A stretch of DNA of 40,189 nucleotides from an uncultured Collinsella sp. (GTDB lineage: Bacteria > Actinomycetota > Coriobacteriia > Coriobacteriales > Coriobacteriaceae), in NCBI GenBank assembly GCA_900542125.1, contig UQMO01000016.1, forward strand, positions 1 through 40,189, given 5' to 3'. The notes under the pieces are model-generated. The model saw only the letters and a list, made by a program, of their open reading frames with translations, did not search any database and was not told where the DNA came from. Positions 24,851 to 33,721 of the stretch are shown piece after piece (within the stretch, counting starts at the first letter, position 1; the number at the start of each line of letters is the position of its first letter). The position numbers and the translations under genes were made by a program.

Positions 24851-26182
24851 CTATAAAGCCTCGAGCGCGTTGGCGATGCGCTTCATGGCGGCATCGGCGG
24901 ATGCTTGGTCGGGCGCCTCGGCCAGCACGCGGATAACCGACTCGGTTCCGCTCTTGCGCACGAGCACGCGGCCCTCGCCTGCCAGCGCAGCCTCGGCCTC
25001 GGCGATGGCGTTCTGCACTCCCATGTTCTCGAGCGCGGCGTCCTTGTCCGCCACGTGCACGGCCACCTGCGCCTGCGGCAGCAGCTTGCACGGAGCCGTG
25101 AGCTGCGAGAGCATCTCGCGCTCGGCACGAATCACTTCCATCACGCGCAGCGAGGTCATAATGCCGTCGCCCGTGCGCTCGATATCGCCAAAGATCGTAT
25201 GGCCCGTCTGCTCGCCACCCAGGCTGTAGCCGCCCTCGCGCATCTTGGCATACACGTGACGGTCGCCCACGCCGCTGGTCACGGCGCTCAGACCGGCAAG
25301 CTCCAGCGACTTGACCAGGCCAAAGTTGCTGGCAATCGTCGGCACCACGGTACCGCCCGAGAGTCGCCCGTGCTTGTTCAGATACACGCCGCACACGTAC
25401 AGGATCTGGTCGCCGTCGACCACGCGCCCGCGCTCATCCACGGCCAGGCAGCGGTCGGCATCGCCGTCGTAGGCAAAGCCCACGTCCAGGCCCTGCTCCA
25501 CCACATGGCGCTGCAGACGCTCCATATGCGTGGAGCCGCAGTCGACGTTGATGTTAAAGCCATCGGGCGCGGCGTTGATCACGCGCACGTCGGCGCCCAG
25601 CGCGTCGAACACCGGCTTGGCCACCGAGGAAGCCGAGCCGTTGGCGCAGTCGATACCGATCTTGACGCCCTGCAGCGAAAAGTTCGCGCTGGCGATGAGC
25701 GAAGCAATGTAGCGGTTGCGGCCCTGCATGTAGTCCACCGTGGCGCCGATGTGGTTGCCCGTGGCCAGCGGCACCTCGCTCTTGCCATCGATGTAGTCCT
25801 CGATGAGCTCCAGTACGTCCTCGTCCATCTTAAAACCGTCGCTATTGACGAGCTTAATGCCGTTATCGCAAAACGGGTTGTGGCTCGCGCTGATCATGAT
25901 GCCGCAATCGAAGCAGCCTTCCACGGTCTGATGCGCTACGCCCGGCGTGGGAATCACGTGCAGCATATAGGCGTCCGCACCGCTCGCGACCAGGCCGCGC
26001 ACCAGCGCCGCCTCGAACATATAACTCGAGCGACGCGTGTCCTTGCCCACGATAACGCGCGCCTTAGCACTGCGGTTGGCGCCGTAATACCAGCCCACAA
26101 AACGGCCAATCTTATAAGCGTGCTCTACCGTCAGCCCAACGTTGGCCTCACCGCGAAAGCCGTCGGTGCCAAAGTACTTCAT
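24851..26182 (-). CDS. glmM: Phosphoglucosamine mutase
   Basis: 443 residues. Converts glucosamine-6-phosphate to glucosamine-1-phosphate for peptidoglycan and UDP-GlcNAc synthesis. The active-site SASHNP (98-103, phosphorylated Ser100), Mg2+ loop DGDAD (239-243), sugar-binding GGEQTGH, and C-terminal phosphate-binding RKSGTESVIRVL distinguish the GlmM subgroup of hexose phosphate mutases. The N-terminus YFGTDGFRG is typical. AAGGAGAGC precedes ATG 26182. A terminator separates it from the DUF4012 gene upstream, yet no clear own promoter is visible in the 80-base gap. Confidence 0.96.
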   Translation of the reverse strand: MKYFGTDGFRGEANVGLTVEHAYKIGRFVGWYYGANRSAKARVIVGKDTRRSSYMFEAALVRGLVASGADAYMLHVIPTPGVAHQTVEGCFDCGIMISASHNPFCDNGIKLVNSDGFKMDEDVLELIEDYIDGKSEVPLATGNHIGATVDYMQGRNRYIASLIASANFSLQGVKIGIDCANGSASSVAKPVFDALGADVRVINAAPDGFNINVDCGSTHMERLQRHVVEQGLDVGFAYDGDADRCLAVDERGRVVDGDQILYVCGVYLNKHGRLSGGTVVPTIASNFGLVKSLELAGLSAVTSGVGDRHVYAKMREGGYSLGGEQTGHTIFGDIERTGDGIMTSLRVMEVIRAEREMLSQLTAPCKLLPQAQVAVHVADKDAALENMGVQNAIAEAEAALAGEGRVLVRKSGTESVIRVLAEAPDQASADAAMKRIANALEAL

Positions 26183-26194
26183 GCGCTCTCCTTA

Positions 26195-26228
26195 CAAAAT
26201 AGGGGCGGACAGATTGCCTGTCCGCCCC
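26195..26228 (-). terminator. Terminator after the DUF4012 gene
   Basis: A perfect 11-bp stem (26202-26212 with 26218-26228) and a five-base loop, followed on the minus strand by TATTTTG. Confidence 0.9.
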
Positions 26229-26265
26229 AAAATGGTACTCGATTATCTGCGCTACCAGAAAAACC

Positions 26266-28578
26266 CTACGCCGACGCGCTGTCGCGAGCCGCCTGGCATG
26301 TAGGAGTCTGACGCAGCGTAAGCGGCTTGTCCCCCGCCTCGGCCGACGTGGTCAGTGTATACGTGATCGTCGTCGTCTCGCCAGCATGCAGGTCAACGGT
26401 TCCTGAATAGCAGGGAACTCCGTGCCAAGTGGCAGCGAACAGTCCAAACTGAGTCCCCTCGACGTTTAGATCGGTAATGCTGCCGCCTGTCGGCGCAAAC
26501 AGTGATACATACAAGCGCTCATCGTCACGCGAGGTCCCAGGCGCACTGGCCGCTACGTAGTCGGGCAGCTTACCTGCCTCCTCCTGCGTCATGATGTTCG
26601 TCAGGGTAACGGTGATGCGATACGAGCACGTGCCGTCACCGTTCTTGATGCCCTGGCCAATCTGCGTATCGGCGTTCAGATACCAGTCGAGCTTGGAGAA
26701 GCTGAGGTTGTTAAAGTAGACACCAGCAACGGGATCTTCACTCGGGTCATCCGGATCGGGCAGTGAGGCGTCGATGTTCATCTCCTTGATAGCGTTCTGC
26801 TCGTCATCGTTTTTCATCCACGCGATCAGGCGGCCCTCTTCGGCACCGCGCTCAACGGCGCTGACAAGGTTCGCAACATCGACGTCGCCGATACCGCCAA
26901 GGATCTTGTCGAAGGCAGCGCTGGCGACGGATGCAAAGATGCCGTCCGACTCCTCGACCGGATAGTTCCAGTACACATCATGCATAAGCACCTTCGCCGC
27001 GTTAGTGCCGTCAACGACTGTACCGTCGGGCAGTGAAACATTACCCACGAGGCCCAACAGATACTGCAGGAATACCGGATCGATACCAATGACGCCATCG
27101 ACGTCCTGACCATATTCAGACTTCCACAGCGCGGCGACACGCTGCGAATTACGGGGCCAGTCGGGCGAATAGGTGTTGCCCGAGATGTATAGGTTGCTGT
27201 GGTCACCAAACAGCGTCTCATCTTCTTCGTCGACGCTCTCAACCGCCTCGTCTTTGCTGCGCGCAATGCAGGGAACAAACTCGCCAATCGACATCTGGCC
27301 GTCAGTGACCGAAATCAGGCCCTGCGAACCGCCAAAGCCGCCGCAAGCACGAATCTCGACGTTGTTCATGGCGTACATAAGGTAGTTGCGCGTCTGGCCG
27401 TTGGCGCCGAGCATCTGGGGAAGGATGGGGGCGACCTTCTCCGCCGCGTCAACCGCGCCGTTGAGGGTGGCAAAGCCGTCCTTGGCCTTATCGACCAGCT
27501 CGGTCACCTGGGAAATATGAGTATCGCCAATGCCCTGGATCTTCTCATTGGCGCTCTTGAACACCTTCGAGCTGCTGGAAAGCGAATCGGCGACCGCCTG
27601 CAGCGCGGACACGTTAATCATGCCGTCCTGGAACAGCTTGCCGGGCGTGGCCTGCGAAAGGTTGTCGGCCATGGGAACCAGCGCGTTGCTCGAGACATCG
27701 GACAGGGCATCAATCATGGTGCGGGCTGCGTTGATGTCACTGCCATACACCGGGATAAACGAAGCCGCCGTCCACAGCGGGCTCGAGGTCTCCGCCTTCA
27801 TGCTGTCGCAGAGTTCATCGATCTTCTTCGCGTCGTCAGGCAGCGTCGAAAAATCGCCTGACGTGACCTTGTCCTTAAGGCCACCGACGATCTCGACAGC
27901 CTCCTTCGCTTCGCTCTTTACGGTCTTTGCCGAGTTAAGCAGCATAAAGCCGCTTGCGCCAAGCGCAACGAGAAGCACCGCGACTACAGCGGCAATAATG
28001 GCGCCGGTGTGACACTTTTTGCGCTCGCCCTTGCGATGGCGATGACGGACCAGACCGTCAGAGGTCGAACTCGACGAAGCGTCGCTACCGTAGTTCAAGC
28101 CAAAATCGTAATAATCTTCCTTGGAACCCGAGCCCGCAAACTCGGCACCGCTATCATCCAGGCGGGCGAACGTGCCAGTCTCGGAGGCGCCGGTGTAAAT
28201 CGTGCCAAGGTTACCCGTAAGCCCCGCGCCACCGGCAGAGGGAGTATTGTTGGCGGCCTTGCCGGCATTAACGTTGCCGGCGGCATTCGCGGCGTTGGCA
28301 GCATCTGCGTTGTTCGCGGGTACCGAAGGAGCCCCGCTCGGCTGCGACGTGGAGGTTGCACCGCCCGCAAAGACATTCCCTCTTGCACGGCCGGTCTTTT
28401 TTGCCTTTTGAGACTGCTCGTACAGAGCGGTAAACATCGCTGTCTCGCCCGGGGACACGCGCTTACCGGAACCGCCCTGTCCAGCGCCGCCCGGCGTGCC
28501 GGCCTTACCAGCCCCGTTCGGACGCGGCGGAACTGCAGGGCGACCGCTATCGCTGCCCTTAAAGTGATTACCAGCCAT
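26266..28578 (-). CDS. DUF4012 membrane-anchored surface protein
   Basis: 770 residues. A long cytoplasmic, low-complexity N-terminus (about 1-185, rich in Ala, Gly, Asn and Ser) is followed by a basic stretch, one transmembrane helix (about 191-214) and a large extracytoplasmic part. The DUF4012 hallmark RNYLMYAMNNVEIRACGGF begins near residue 398, and the domain runs to about 560; the C-terminal 200 residues look beta-rich. DUF4012 proteins occur in Gram-positive bacteria, often near cell-surface polysaccharide genes; their function is not established. ATG 28578 is supported by GAGGAT six bases upstream; a longer reading to 28605 lacks a site. The DUF4012 label rests on the motif; any role in the envelope is inferred. 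Confidence 0.85.
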   Translation of the reverse strand: MAGNHFKGSDSGRPAVPPRPNGAGKAGTPGGAGQGGSGKRVSPGETAMFTALYEQSQKAKKTGRARGNVFAGGATSTSQPSGAPSVPANNADAANAANAAGNVNAGKAANNTPSAGGAGLTGNLGTIYTGASETGTFARLDDSGAEFAGSGSKEDYYDFGLNYGSDASSSSTSDGLVRHRHRKGERKKCHTGAIIAAVVAVLLVALGASGFMLLNSAKTVKSEAKEAVEIVGGLKDKVTSGDFSTLPDDAKKIDELCDSMKAETSSPLWTAASFIPVYGSDINAARTMIDALSDVSSNALVPMADNLSQATPGKLFQDGMINVSALQAVADSLSSSSKVFKSANEKIQGIGDTHISQVTELVDKAKDGFATLNGAVDAAEKVAPILPQMLGANGQTRNYLMYAMNNVEIRACGGFGGSQGLISVTDGQMSIGEFVPCIARSKDEAVESVDEEDETLFGDHSNLYISGNTYSPDWPRNSQRVAALWKSEYGQDVDGVIGIDPVFLQYLLGLVGNVSLPDGTVVDGTNAAKVLMHDVYWNYPVEESDGIFASVASAAFDKILGGIGDVDVANLVSAVERGAEEGRLIAWMKNDDEQNAIKEMNIDASLPDPDDPSEDPVAGVYFNNLSFSKLDWYLNADTQIGQGIKNGDGTCSYRITVTLTNIMTQEEAGKLPDYVAASAPGTSRDDERLYVSLFAPTGGSITDLNVEGTQFGLFAATWHGVPCYSGTVDLHAGETTTITYTLTTSAEAGDKPLTLRQTPTCQAARDSASA

Positions 28579-28727
28579 AAAGAAATCCTCGCAATTGAGT
28601 CGCAATGAAAAAGTCCATAACGTTACTAGTTTATGGCATTTTGAGCATCGACAGCTAAACTCCAGACACGGACATCAATTGGCGAAAATGCGGCACAACA
28701 CCTTTTCCGTCTTGGCGGCGGCGCCAG

Positions 28728-29750
28728 CTACACCGTGAGGAACATCATCACGATGATCATGGCAAAGCCGATAAGGTCGGTCGGCAAAAACACCGTGCCC
28801 AGCATAACGGCGCTGGTGATGGTCGCCGAAACCGGCTCCACAGTTCCGATGAGGCTCGCACGCACCGAGCCGATGTCCTTAACGCCCTGCATATAGAGCA
28901 TGTAAGCAAAAAACGAGCCGATAACAACGAACACCGCGAGCGCCTCGACGCCGGCGGCATCGAGCGCCGGCATATGCGCCCAAGGCTGCACGAAGACGCA
29001 CGAGACCACACCCGCCGTGAGCATTGCCGAGCCCGTGACGATGGGGCTACCGTATTCGGGCAGGATCTTGGCGGGAATCACCGCCATACACGCGGCGCTG
29101 ACCGCACACATAAGACCTGCTGCCAGGCCAAGCGGCGAGATATTCAGGCTGGTGGGGTCGCCGCCGGTGGCGATTAAAAAGGTTCCACCCAGAGCCAGGC
29201 CAATGCCGATGACTTCGCGAGTACGCGGCATGCGGCGATCGATCGCGCAGGCGTAGCCCATGATGATAACGAGCTGCAGGCACTGGAGCACCGTCGCGGT
29301 TCCGGCGTTCGTCAGGCGCACGGCCGAAAGATAGCAAAACTGGTTGAACAGCAGGCCAAAGGCGGTAAAGAGCAGCAGCTGCTTGCGATCAGCGGGCGTC
29401 GTCCAAAGCTTGACCAGGCGTGCGCGGTCGCGCGTGACAACCACAGCCATAAAGAGCAGGCCGGCGAGAATCTGACGCACGCTCATAAGCCACAGCGTAT
29501 CGACATGGTAGGTATCGAACAAAAAACTCGCGCTGGTGCCCGAGAAGCCCCAAAACGAACCGCCCACCAGCGTAGCCAAGACGCCCGTGATCATCTTGCG
29601 CGTCGAAGCGCTGTTCAGGCGGTCGCGCCATGCGCGACGGGTGTTGCGGCTGAGCTCGTCGGTGCCCTCGGGCACATCAATGTTCGATATATCGGTCATC
29701 GGCACCGAAGCCCCTGCGCCTTCGACCTGCTCGACACACTCTTTGCTCAT
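28728..29750 (-). CDS. EamA-type (DMT superfamily) transporter
   Basis: 340 residues with about ten hydrophobic helices arranged as two EamA repeats (roughly 52-185 and 205-340). The second repeat ends in the usual EP-x-S-A region (GTVEPVSATITSAVMLGT). Such proteins export amino acids, nucleobases or other metabolites; the substrate cannot be predicted. A 50-residue polar N-terminal extension precedes the first helix. GGGGGAG lies four bases ahead of ATG 29750. The 149 bases before the DUF4012 start hold no clear terminator, so the two genes might be co-transcribed. Confidence 0.9.
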   Translation of the reverse strand: MSKECVEQVEGAGASVPMTDISNIDVPEGTDELSRNTRRAWRDRLNSASTRKMITGVLATLVGGSFWGFSGTSASFLFDTYHVDTLWLMSVRQILAGLLFMAVVVTRDRARLVKLWTTPADRKQLLLFTAFGLLFNQFCYLSAVRLTNAGTATVLQCLQLVIIMGYACAIDRRMPRTREVIGIGLALGGTFLIATGGDPTSLNISPLGLAAGLMCAVSAACMAVIPAKILPEYGSPIVTGSAMLTAGVVSCVFVQPWAHMPALDAAGVEALAVFVVIGSFFAYMLYMQGVKDIGSVRASLIGTVEPVSATITSAVMLGTVFLPTDLIGFAMIIVMMFLTV

Positions 29751-30188
29751 TCCACTCCCCCGAAACAGCCTGGAAACAATTCGGCTTACCTTACCACGGC
29801 GAAGTCACCAGCTGGAGGCTTGTCCGCTTATCGGTAGGACAATTCCGCAGGCGTCTTTCCATAGCTCGATACCGCAATGGCCTTGCATTATGCGACAGCC
29901 AAATCGCGGCAGCAGGCTCTTTTGAAATGGATATGACAAAGCCCCCGAATTCCACAATGCAAGGGTTGATTTCCGATCTCAGCCGAACACATTGAGCAAA
30001 TAGGCCGTTCCCGCACCTAGCCGAACGCCCCCGTGGCCCCTCCTGGGGCCCGGGGGCGCCGTTTTCCCAGTTGAAGGAACGGTGGAGATGTGTTTCGATG
30101 GGTCCGGTGGCCATGCTCCGCCCGCCGCCCGGCGCCTCTTCCCAGACTCAGCCGAACGGTCGGTCAGTCTATTCCGTTTTCCCTTAGG
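29751..30188. other. Gene-poor stretch with repeats and a GC-rich hairpin
   Basis: No convincing gene. AGCCGAAC occurs three times (29981, 30019, 30150). A large hairpin lies at 30026-30058 (CGCCCCCG...GGGGGCG, four-base loop) and is followed on the plus strand by CCGTTTT. A minus-strand frame from 30114 to 29791 is open for 107 codons without a ribosome-binding site or recognisable family. The right part may be the non-coding end of the IS30-type remnant. Confidence 0.5.
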
Positions 30189-30445
30189 CTAGGACAGCGG
30201 GGCATCGCCCCTTTCCGCGCGCGCCCGCGCGATGAGCCCCGGCGTCAGGTCGAGCTCGCCGATGGGCACGTCCTCCACGCCGTACGCATCCAGCAGCGCC
30301 TCCGCGCCGGCGCCGAGCATCGCCCGGAAGGCGCGGGCGGGCGTCGCGAAGCCGAGCGCGCCGCGCGGGGCGGAGTTCACGTGCGACATCGCGAGCGACA
30401 GGTCCGCCGGGGCCAGCCGGTCGAACCTGAGGCCGCGGCCCTTGG
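30189..30445 (-). pseudogene. IS30-family transposase, C-terminal remnant
   Basis: About 85 codons encode the C-terminal end of an IS30-type DDE transposase. The pattern APKGRG, then a short loop, then DLSLAMSHVNSAPRGALGF and TPARAFRAML matches the family's conserved tail (MMSHINS..R..LG..TP). The catalytic DDE region is missing: the frame stops being homologous near 30445, exactly where a plus-strand polyprenyl synthetase fragment begins. The stop codon at 30191-30189 is intact. It is a dead fragment of a mobile element. Confidence 0.75.
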
Positions 30446-30448
30446 GGG

Positions 30449-30667
30449 CTGCTCGAAGCAAAAACGAACGATCCCACGGACCTCGCGCGCGCCGTCGAGC
30501 TCATCGAGATCGGCGGGGGCATCGACGCGTGTCGTGATCTCGCACTCAAGCTCGCGCAAGAGGCGCAAGACACCAGCCGTGCGCTCGCCGAGAACGGCGT
30601 CATTTCGCACAACGCCGCTGACCTGCTCTGCTCCATGGCCGATTTCTTCATCAATCGGAGCGTATAG
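30449..30667 (+). pseudogene. Polyprenyl synthetase, C-terminal fragment
   Basis: A 72-codon open frame without a start codon reads LLEAKTNDPTDLARAVELI, then a GGG-containing turn, a long amphipathic helix and ADLLCSMADFFINRSV before TAG. This matches the C-terminal end of trans-isoprenyl diphosphate synthases. The Asp-rich catalytic motifs are absent because everything upstream is replaced by the IS30-type remnant. GC-rich third positions show it was once coding. A functional copy must exist elsewhere if the enzyme is needed. Confidence 0.7.
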
Positions 30668-30693
30668 CGGAGTCGCAAGCGCGTAAACCCTCG

Positions 30694-30769
30694 AAACCTC
30701 CCCCAGCAGTGCATTTTGCTCGCGTTTCCGCAAGATTTCGATTTCAGAATGCACATGTTGGGGAGGTTT
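30694..30769. repeat. 76-bp inverted repeat, MITE-like
   Basis: The 22-bp arms at 30694-30715 and 30748-30769 pair at 18 positions. Their outer 10 bp (AAACCTCCCC) and inner TGCATT are perfect. The loop is 32 bases. It lies next to the IS30-type/polyprenyl synthetase scar. The right arm is followed by TTTT on the plus strand, so a terminator function is also possible. Confidence 0.7.
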
Positions 30770-30845
30770 TGGATTGCTGTGGCGACCGGCGGTCCGATGT
30801 AGCCGCAAAAGGCCCATCAGCCGCCGTACATCCTCGCCGGCCGCC

Positions 30846-31751
30846 TCAGCTCGCCTTGGCACGCAGGCGACGATACAGCAAGCCGCCCAACGCCACGCAC
30901 AGCAGTGACACGGCAACGACGACACCAACCAACAGCCAGTTTCCGCTGCCCGCAGCGGATGCCGCGGCCGTCGAAGTCACAATGGAGGGAATGCGCCCAA
31001 ACGTTGCGATGAGCACCACGGGGGCGAAGCGCATCTTGGTGAGGCCGGCGAAATACGTCAAGAAGTCCTTCGGGGTTCCCGGGATCAAGAAAATCACCAG
31101 CATGACCAGCTCGAGTCGCTTCGCATTATTGAGCCACGAAAACCGGTCGAGAAGGCTGCGGTCGAAGAAGAGGCCAACCAGGCTCCAGCCCCATCGACGC
31201 GTCGCCCAATAAATCGCCGACGTCGCCAGCCCCGAGGCGACGAGACACAGCGCCGTCCCCTCCCAGAAGCCAAACGCGTAACCACTCGCCAGCTCCACAG
31301 GCTCGCCGGGCAAAAAGGCCAAGAAGATCTGAGTGACGTTGATTCCAAGCATGACGAGACGACTTATCACGCTGTGGTCGGCGACGAACGACCGAACCGC
31401 CTGAGGGTCTGCAAGCCATGCCAAGATCCCCGGAAGATATTCCCAGCATGCAGTCGCGAGGATTGCGGCCGAGGCCGCAAGCGCCAAAAGCACGCGACGG
31501 CGCAGGATTCGACGGCGGGCATCGAGGCCATCGTCCTCTGCGACGGCCTCGGCCGACATTGCCGCAGCGGTCGCGAATGAGGGGGCGTTTGCGGTCCGCG
31601 CGCCGGCAGAAGAGGCGTCGTCCAGCGCGTCATGAGCGCCCGCGACTCGATTGCGAAGCTCGCTCAAAGCGCTTACGTCAAGACGGCGAGCGGCGCCCCC
31701 GCAAGAAACCTGATCGGAATACCCTTCGGCTTCGGGCTGCATCCTCATCAT
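30846..31751 (-). CDS. VTT/DedA-like (TVP38/TMEM64 family) membrane protein
   Basis: 301 residues. A polar N-terminus of about 90 residues is followed by a first helix and then a VTT (SNARE-associated) domain with the re-entrant motif FLPGEPVELASGYAFG and the later FLIPGTPKDFLTYFAGLT, each with the Pro-Gly turn typical of the family. Members are linked to lipid scrambling or undecaprenyl/phosphatidylethanolamine recycling in related DedA proteins; the role here is inferred. ATG 31751 has AAGGAGG seven bases upstream. It sits downstream of the two-component genes on the same strand, with TTACCTTAA repeats in the gap. Confidence 0.87.
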   Translation of the reverse strand: MMRMQPEAEGYSDQVSCGGAARRLDVSALSELRNRVAGAHDALDDASSAGARTANAPSFATAAAMSAEAVAEDDGLDARRRILRRRVLLALAASAAILATACWEYLPGILAWLADPQAVRSFVADHSVISRLVMLGINVTQIFLAFLPGEPVELASGYAFGFWEGTALCLVASGLATSAIYWATRRWGWSLVGLFFDRSLLDRFSWLNNAKRLELVMLVIFLIPGTPKDFLTYFAGLTKMRFAPVVLIATFGRIPSIVTSTAAASAAGSGNWLLVGVVVAVSLLCVALGGLLYRRLRAKAS

Positions 31752-31843
31752 CGCGTTACCTCCTTGTGTACCTGACAAGGACAGTTTCGCAACTTGGTGT
31801 CTATGTTTTGTCTACCAGCAATGACAATTCAGTAAGCCTTACG

Positions 31844-31868
31844 TTAAGGTAAGTCATTCTTAAGGTAA
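31844..31868 (-). promoter_or_regulatory. Tandem TTACCTTAA boxes upstream of the VTT gene
   Basis: Two identical 9-mers (minus-strand TTACCTTAA at 31868-31860 and 31852-31844) are spaced 16 bases apart, and an inverted partial copy (CCTTACG) lies at about 31837-31843. TTGTCA (31830-31825) lies just downstream of them as a possible -35. They look like binding sites for the neighbouring response regulator (inference). Confidence 0.45.
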
Positions 31869-31933
31869 TAGCAGGTAACTGGTTCGCCGACGGCTCGATG
31901 AGCCCGGCGACGCCCGCGCAGCGCGCGCCCTCG

Positions 31934-33721
31934 TCACAACTCCCCCGTTTCGTCCCCATCGCCGCCCGTGCTAAACGTCGCCGTCACACGTGCCCCGCCG
32001 GTCGAACCATTCCCTAACTCAAGCGCTCCCCCGTGTAAACCGCACAAAATGCTCGACACATTCAAGCCCAGCCCAAAATGCTCGGCAGATTTGTTCTCGC
32101 TAAAGAACGGATCGCACCCGCGCCGCAGGGCTTCGGGCGTAAAGCCCGGACCATCATCGGCAACGCTCAGAGCCAACCTGCCCTCGCGAACAGAAATCTC
32201 AACCTCGATGACGCCCTTCGCATGGCCGCACGCATTGCTCAAAAGGTTGTCGAGGACCTCTTCGACCAGGGGTAGGTCGATGTAGACCATGTCGGGACGG
32301 GCGCCGTCTTCGCCTTCGTCGATTGCAACCCTCAACGCGAGCCCTTCCCCGCGCGCCGCAACAACCTCGTTCGCATGCGACTCGAGCTCATCCACAAGAG
32401 ACCGCGACGCCAGCGGCTTGCGGTCTACAGGCCGATCTTCGAGCTTGCTCAGCCCTCCCATCTCCGTTGCGTACCGCTCCAAACGCACCACCTGGGCCGA
32501 CAGGGCATCCAACGAACCAACATCGAGCTCATCGCCGCGACGCAGGCGCATCTGCGCCATCTCGACCGTCCCCTTGAGCACCGTGATCGGCGTTCGGAGG
32601 TCGTGCGCAAACGCCGCATTGAGCTGACGCCGCCCTTCGGCGGTGCGCCACAGCTCGCGCTGGGCATCGAGCAGCGACGCCCTCATATTCTCCAGCGTCT
32701 CGGACAGGCGACCAAGTTCTTTGCCCCGCACGCGCTCGATCGAGAAATCCAAATCCTGACCGGCGATGCGCCCCGCGGCGCTCGCCAGCTCCCCCAAGGG
32801 CCCGGCGATGTGAACGCGGTAGAAGTGCTTGAACGTGAGCCAACCCAGGCCGCCGTACGCCAAAACGGGCACAAGCCCCGTCGCAAGCGTGAGGACCCAA
32901 GGCATCGGACCATCGGGAGGCGGTGAAGCCGCATAATAGGCAGTGTTCGAGACGAGCCCTTCGCCAAACGTCTCCTCAAGATCGGCTCCCGTCATGTTTT
33001 CAAACAGCTCCACGCTCTGCGCGCGGCCCGCGCGGCTCAACGCGTCATAGCGGGCGAGGTTCTCCGCTGGAATCGTGCTGTTCACCTCTAGAATCTCCTC
33101 CTGCGGATAGCCCTCGTTGTAATTGAGCCCCCAGTCGTAGAGCTGCACCTGGCCGCTACGAACCATGTCGACGGTCGCGTACAGCGTGCTGATGGTGCGC
33201 CCGCCCTCCGGCACGTAATCGCTACCGGTCCCCCAATCGCCCGTCGCAATGAAGACCGCGTACGGCCCATCGCCTGGCAAGTTGAGCTCGGATGCGGGAA
33301 GCAGCTGCTGAGAGGTGGGGTCGTAGATGTATGGGCCCGAATCGATCACGCCGTGCTCGGTCAAACCGTTGTCGAGCGTCACCTCGAGTTCGTAATATCC
33401 ATTATTCCAAGCCGCGAGTACCTCAATGGCGCTCAGCGCAAGCACCGTGGCGACAACAAGATAGGCGACCAGATACGCCGTGAAGATCACGCCCAACGGC
33501 CGCAGGCTCCACCAGGCACGCAGGCGCTCTTTTCGCGGCAGGCGTTTCAGCCGCTCGCGCTCAAGCTCGCGGGCCGCGCGTCGCTCGGCGCGGCGAGCTG
33601 CGCGGCGGTCGCGCCTGCGGACAGAACCGCCATTGTCCCGACAACCGTCCTCGCAAGCGACAACTCGGCCGTCTTCGTGAGGCGCATGGCGCCCGCGTGG
33701 GCCCTTACCAAAACCCGTCAC
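31934..33721 (-). CDS. Sensor histidine kinase
   Basis: 595 residues. A very basic cytoplasmic N-terminus (about 1-75, Arg-rich), TM1 (77-99), an extracytoplasmic sensor domain (about 100-273), TM2 (275-296), HAMP (297-350), HisKA with phosphorylated His373 in FAHDLRTP, and an ATPase domain with N box DNLLSNACGHA and G1 DDGPGF. It would phosphorylate the adjacent OmpR-type regulator in response to an unknown envelope signal. GTG 33721 overlaps the regulator stop as GTGA and is preferred over the ATG at 33751. The H box has Asp in place of the usual Glu (HDLRTP), a common variant. Confidence 0.92.
   Translation of the reverse strand: MTGFGKGPRGRHAPHEDGRVVACEDGCRDNGGSVRRRDRRAARRAERRAARELERERLKRLPRKERLRAWWSLRPLGVIFTAYLVAYLVVATVLALSAIEVLAAWNNGYYELEVTLDNGLTEHGVIDSGPYIYDPTSQQLLPASELNLPGDGPYAVFIATGDWGTGSDYVPEGGRTISTLYATVDMVRSGQVQLYDWGLNYNEGYPQEEILEVNSTIPAENLARYDALSRAGRAQSVELFENMTGADLEETFGEGLVSNTAYYAASPPPDGPMPWVLTLATGLVPVLAYGGLGWLTFKHFYRVHIAGPLGELASAAGRIAGQDLDFSIERVRGKELGRLSETLENMRASLLDAQRELWRTAEGRRQLNAAFAHDLRTPITVLKGTVEMAQMRLRRGDELDVGSLDALSAQVVRLERYATEMGGLSKLEDRPVDRKPLASRSLVDELESHANEVVAARGEGLALRVAIDEGEDGARPDMVYIDLPLVEEVLDNLLSNACGHAKGVIEVEISVREGRLALSVADDGPGFTPEALRRGCDPFFSENKSAEHFGLGLNVSSILCGLHGGALELGNGSTGGARVTATFSTGGDGDETGEL

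Noticed and set aside
24905..26311. A 468-codon frame antisense to glmM
   Set aside because: Shadow of GlmM, which has an intact active site on the other strand.
29791..30114. A 107-codon minus-strand gene
   Set aside because: No ribosome-binding site, no family resemblance, and it runs through a GC hairpin and repeats next to mobile-element debris.
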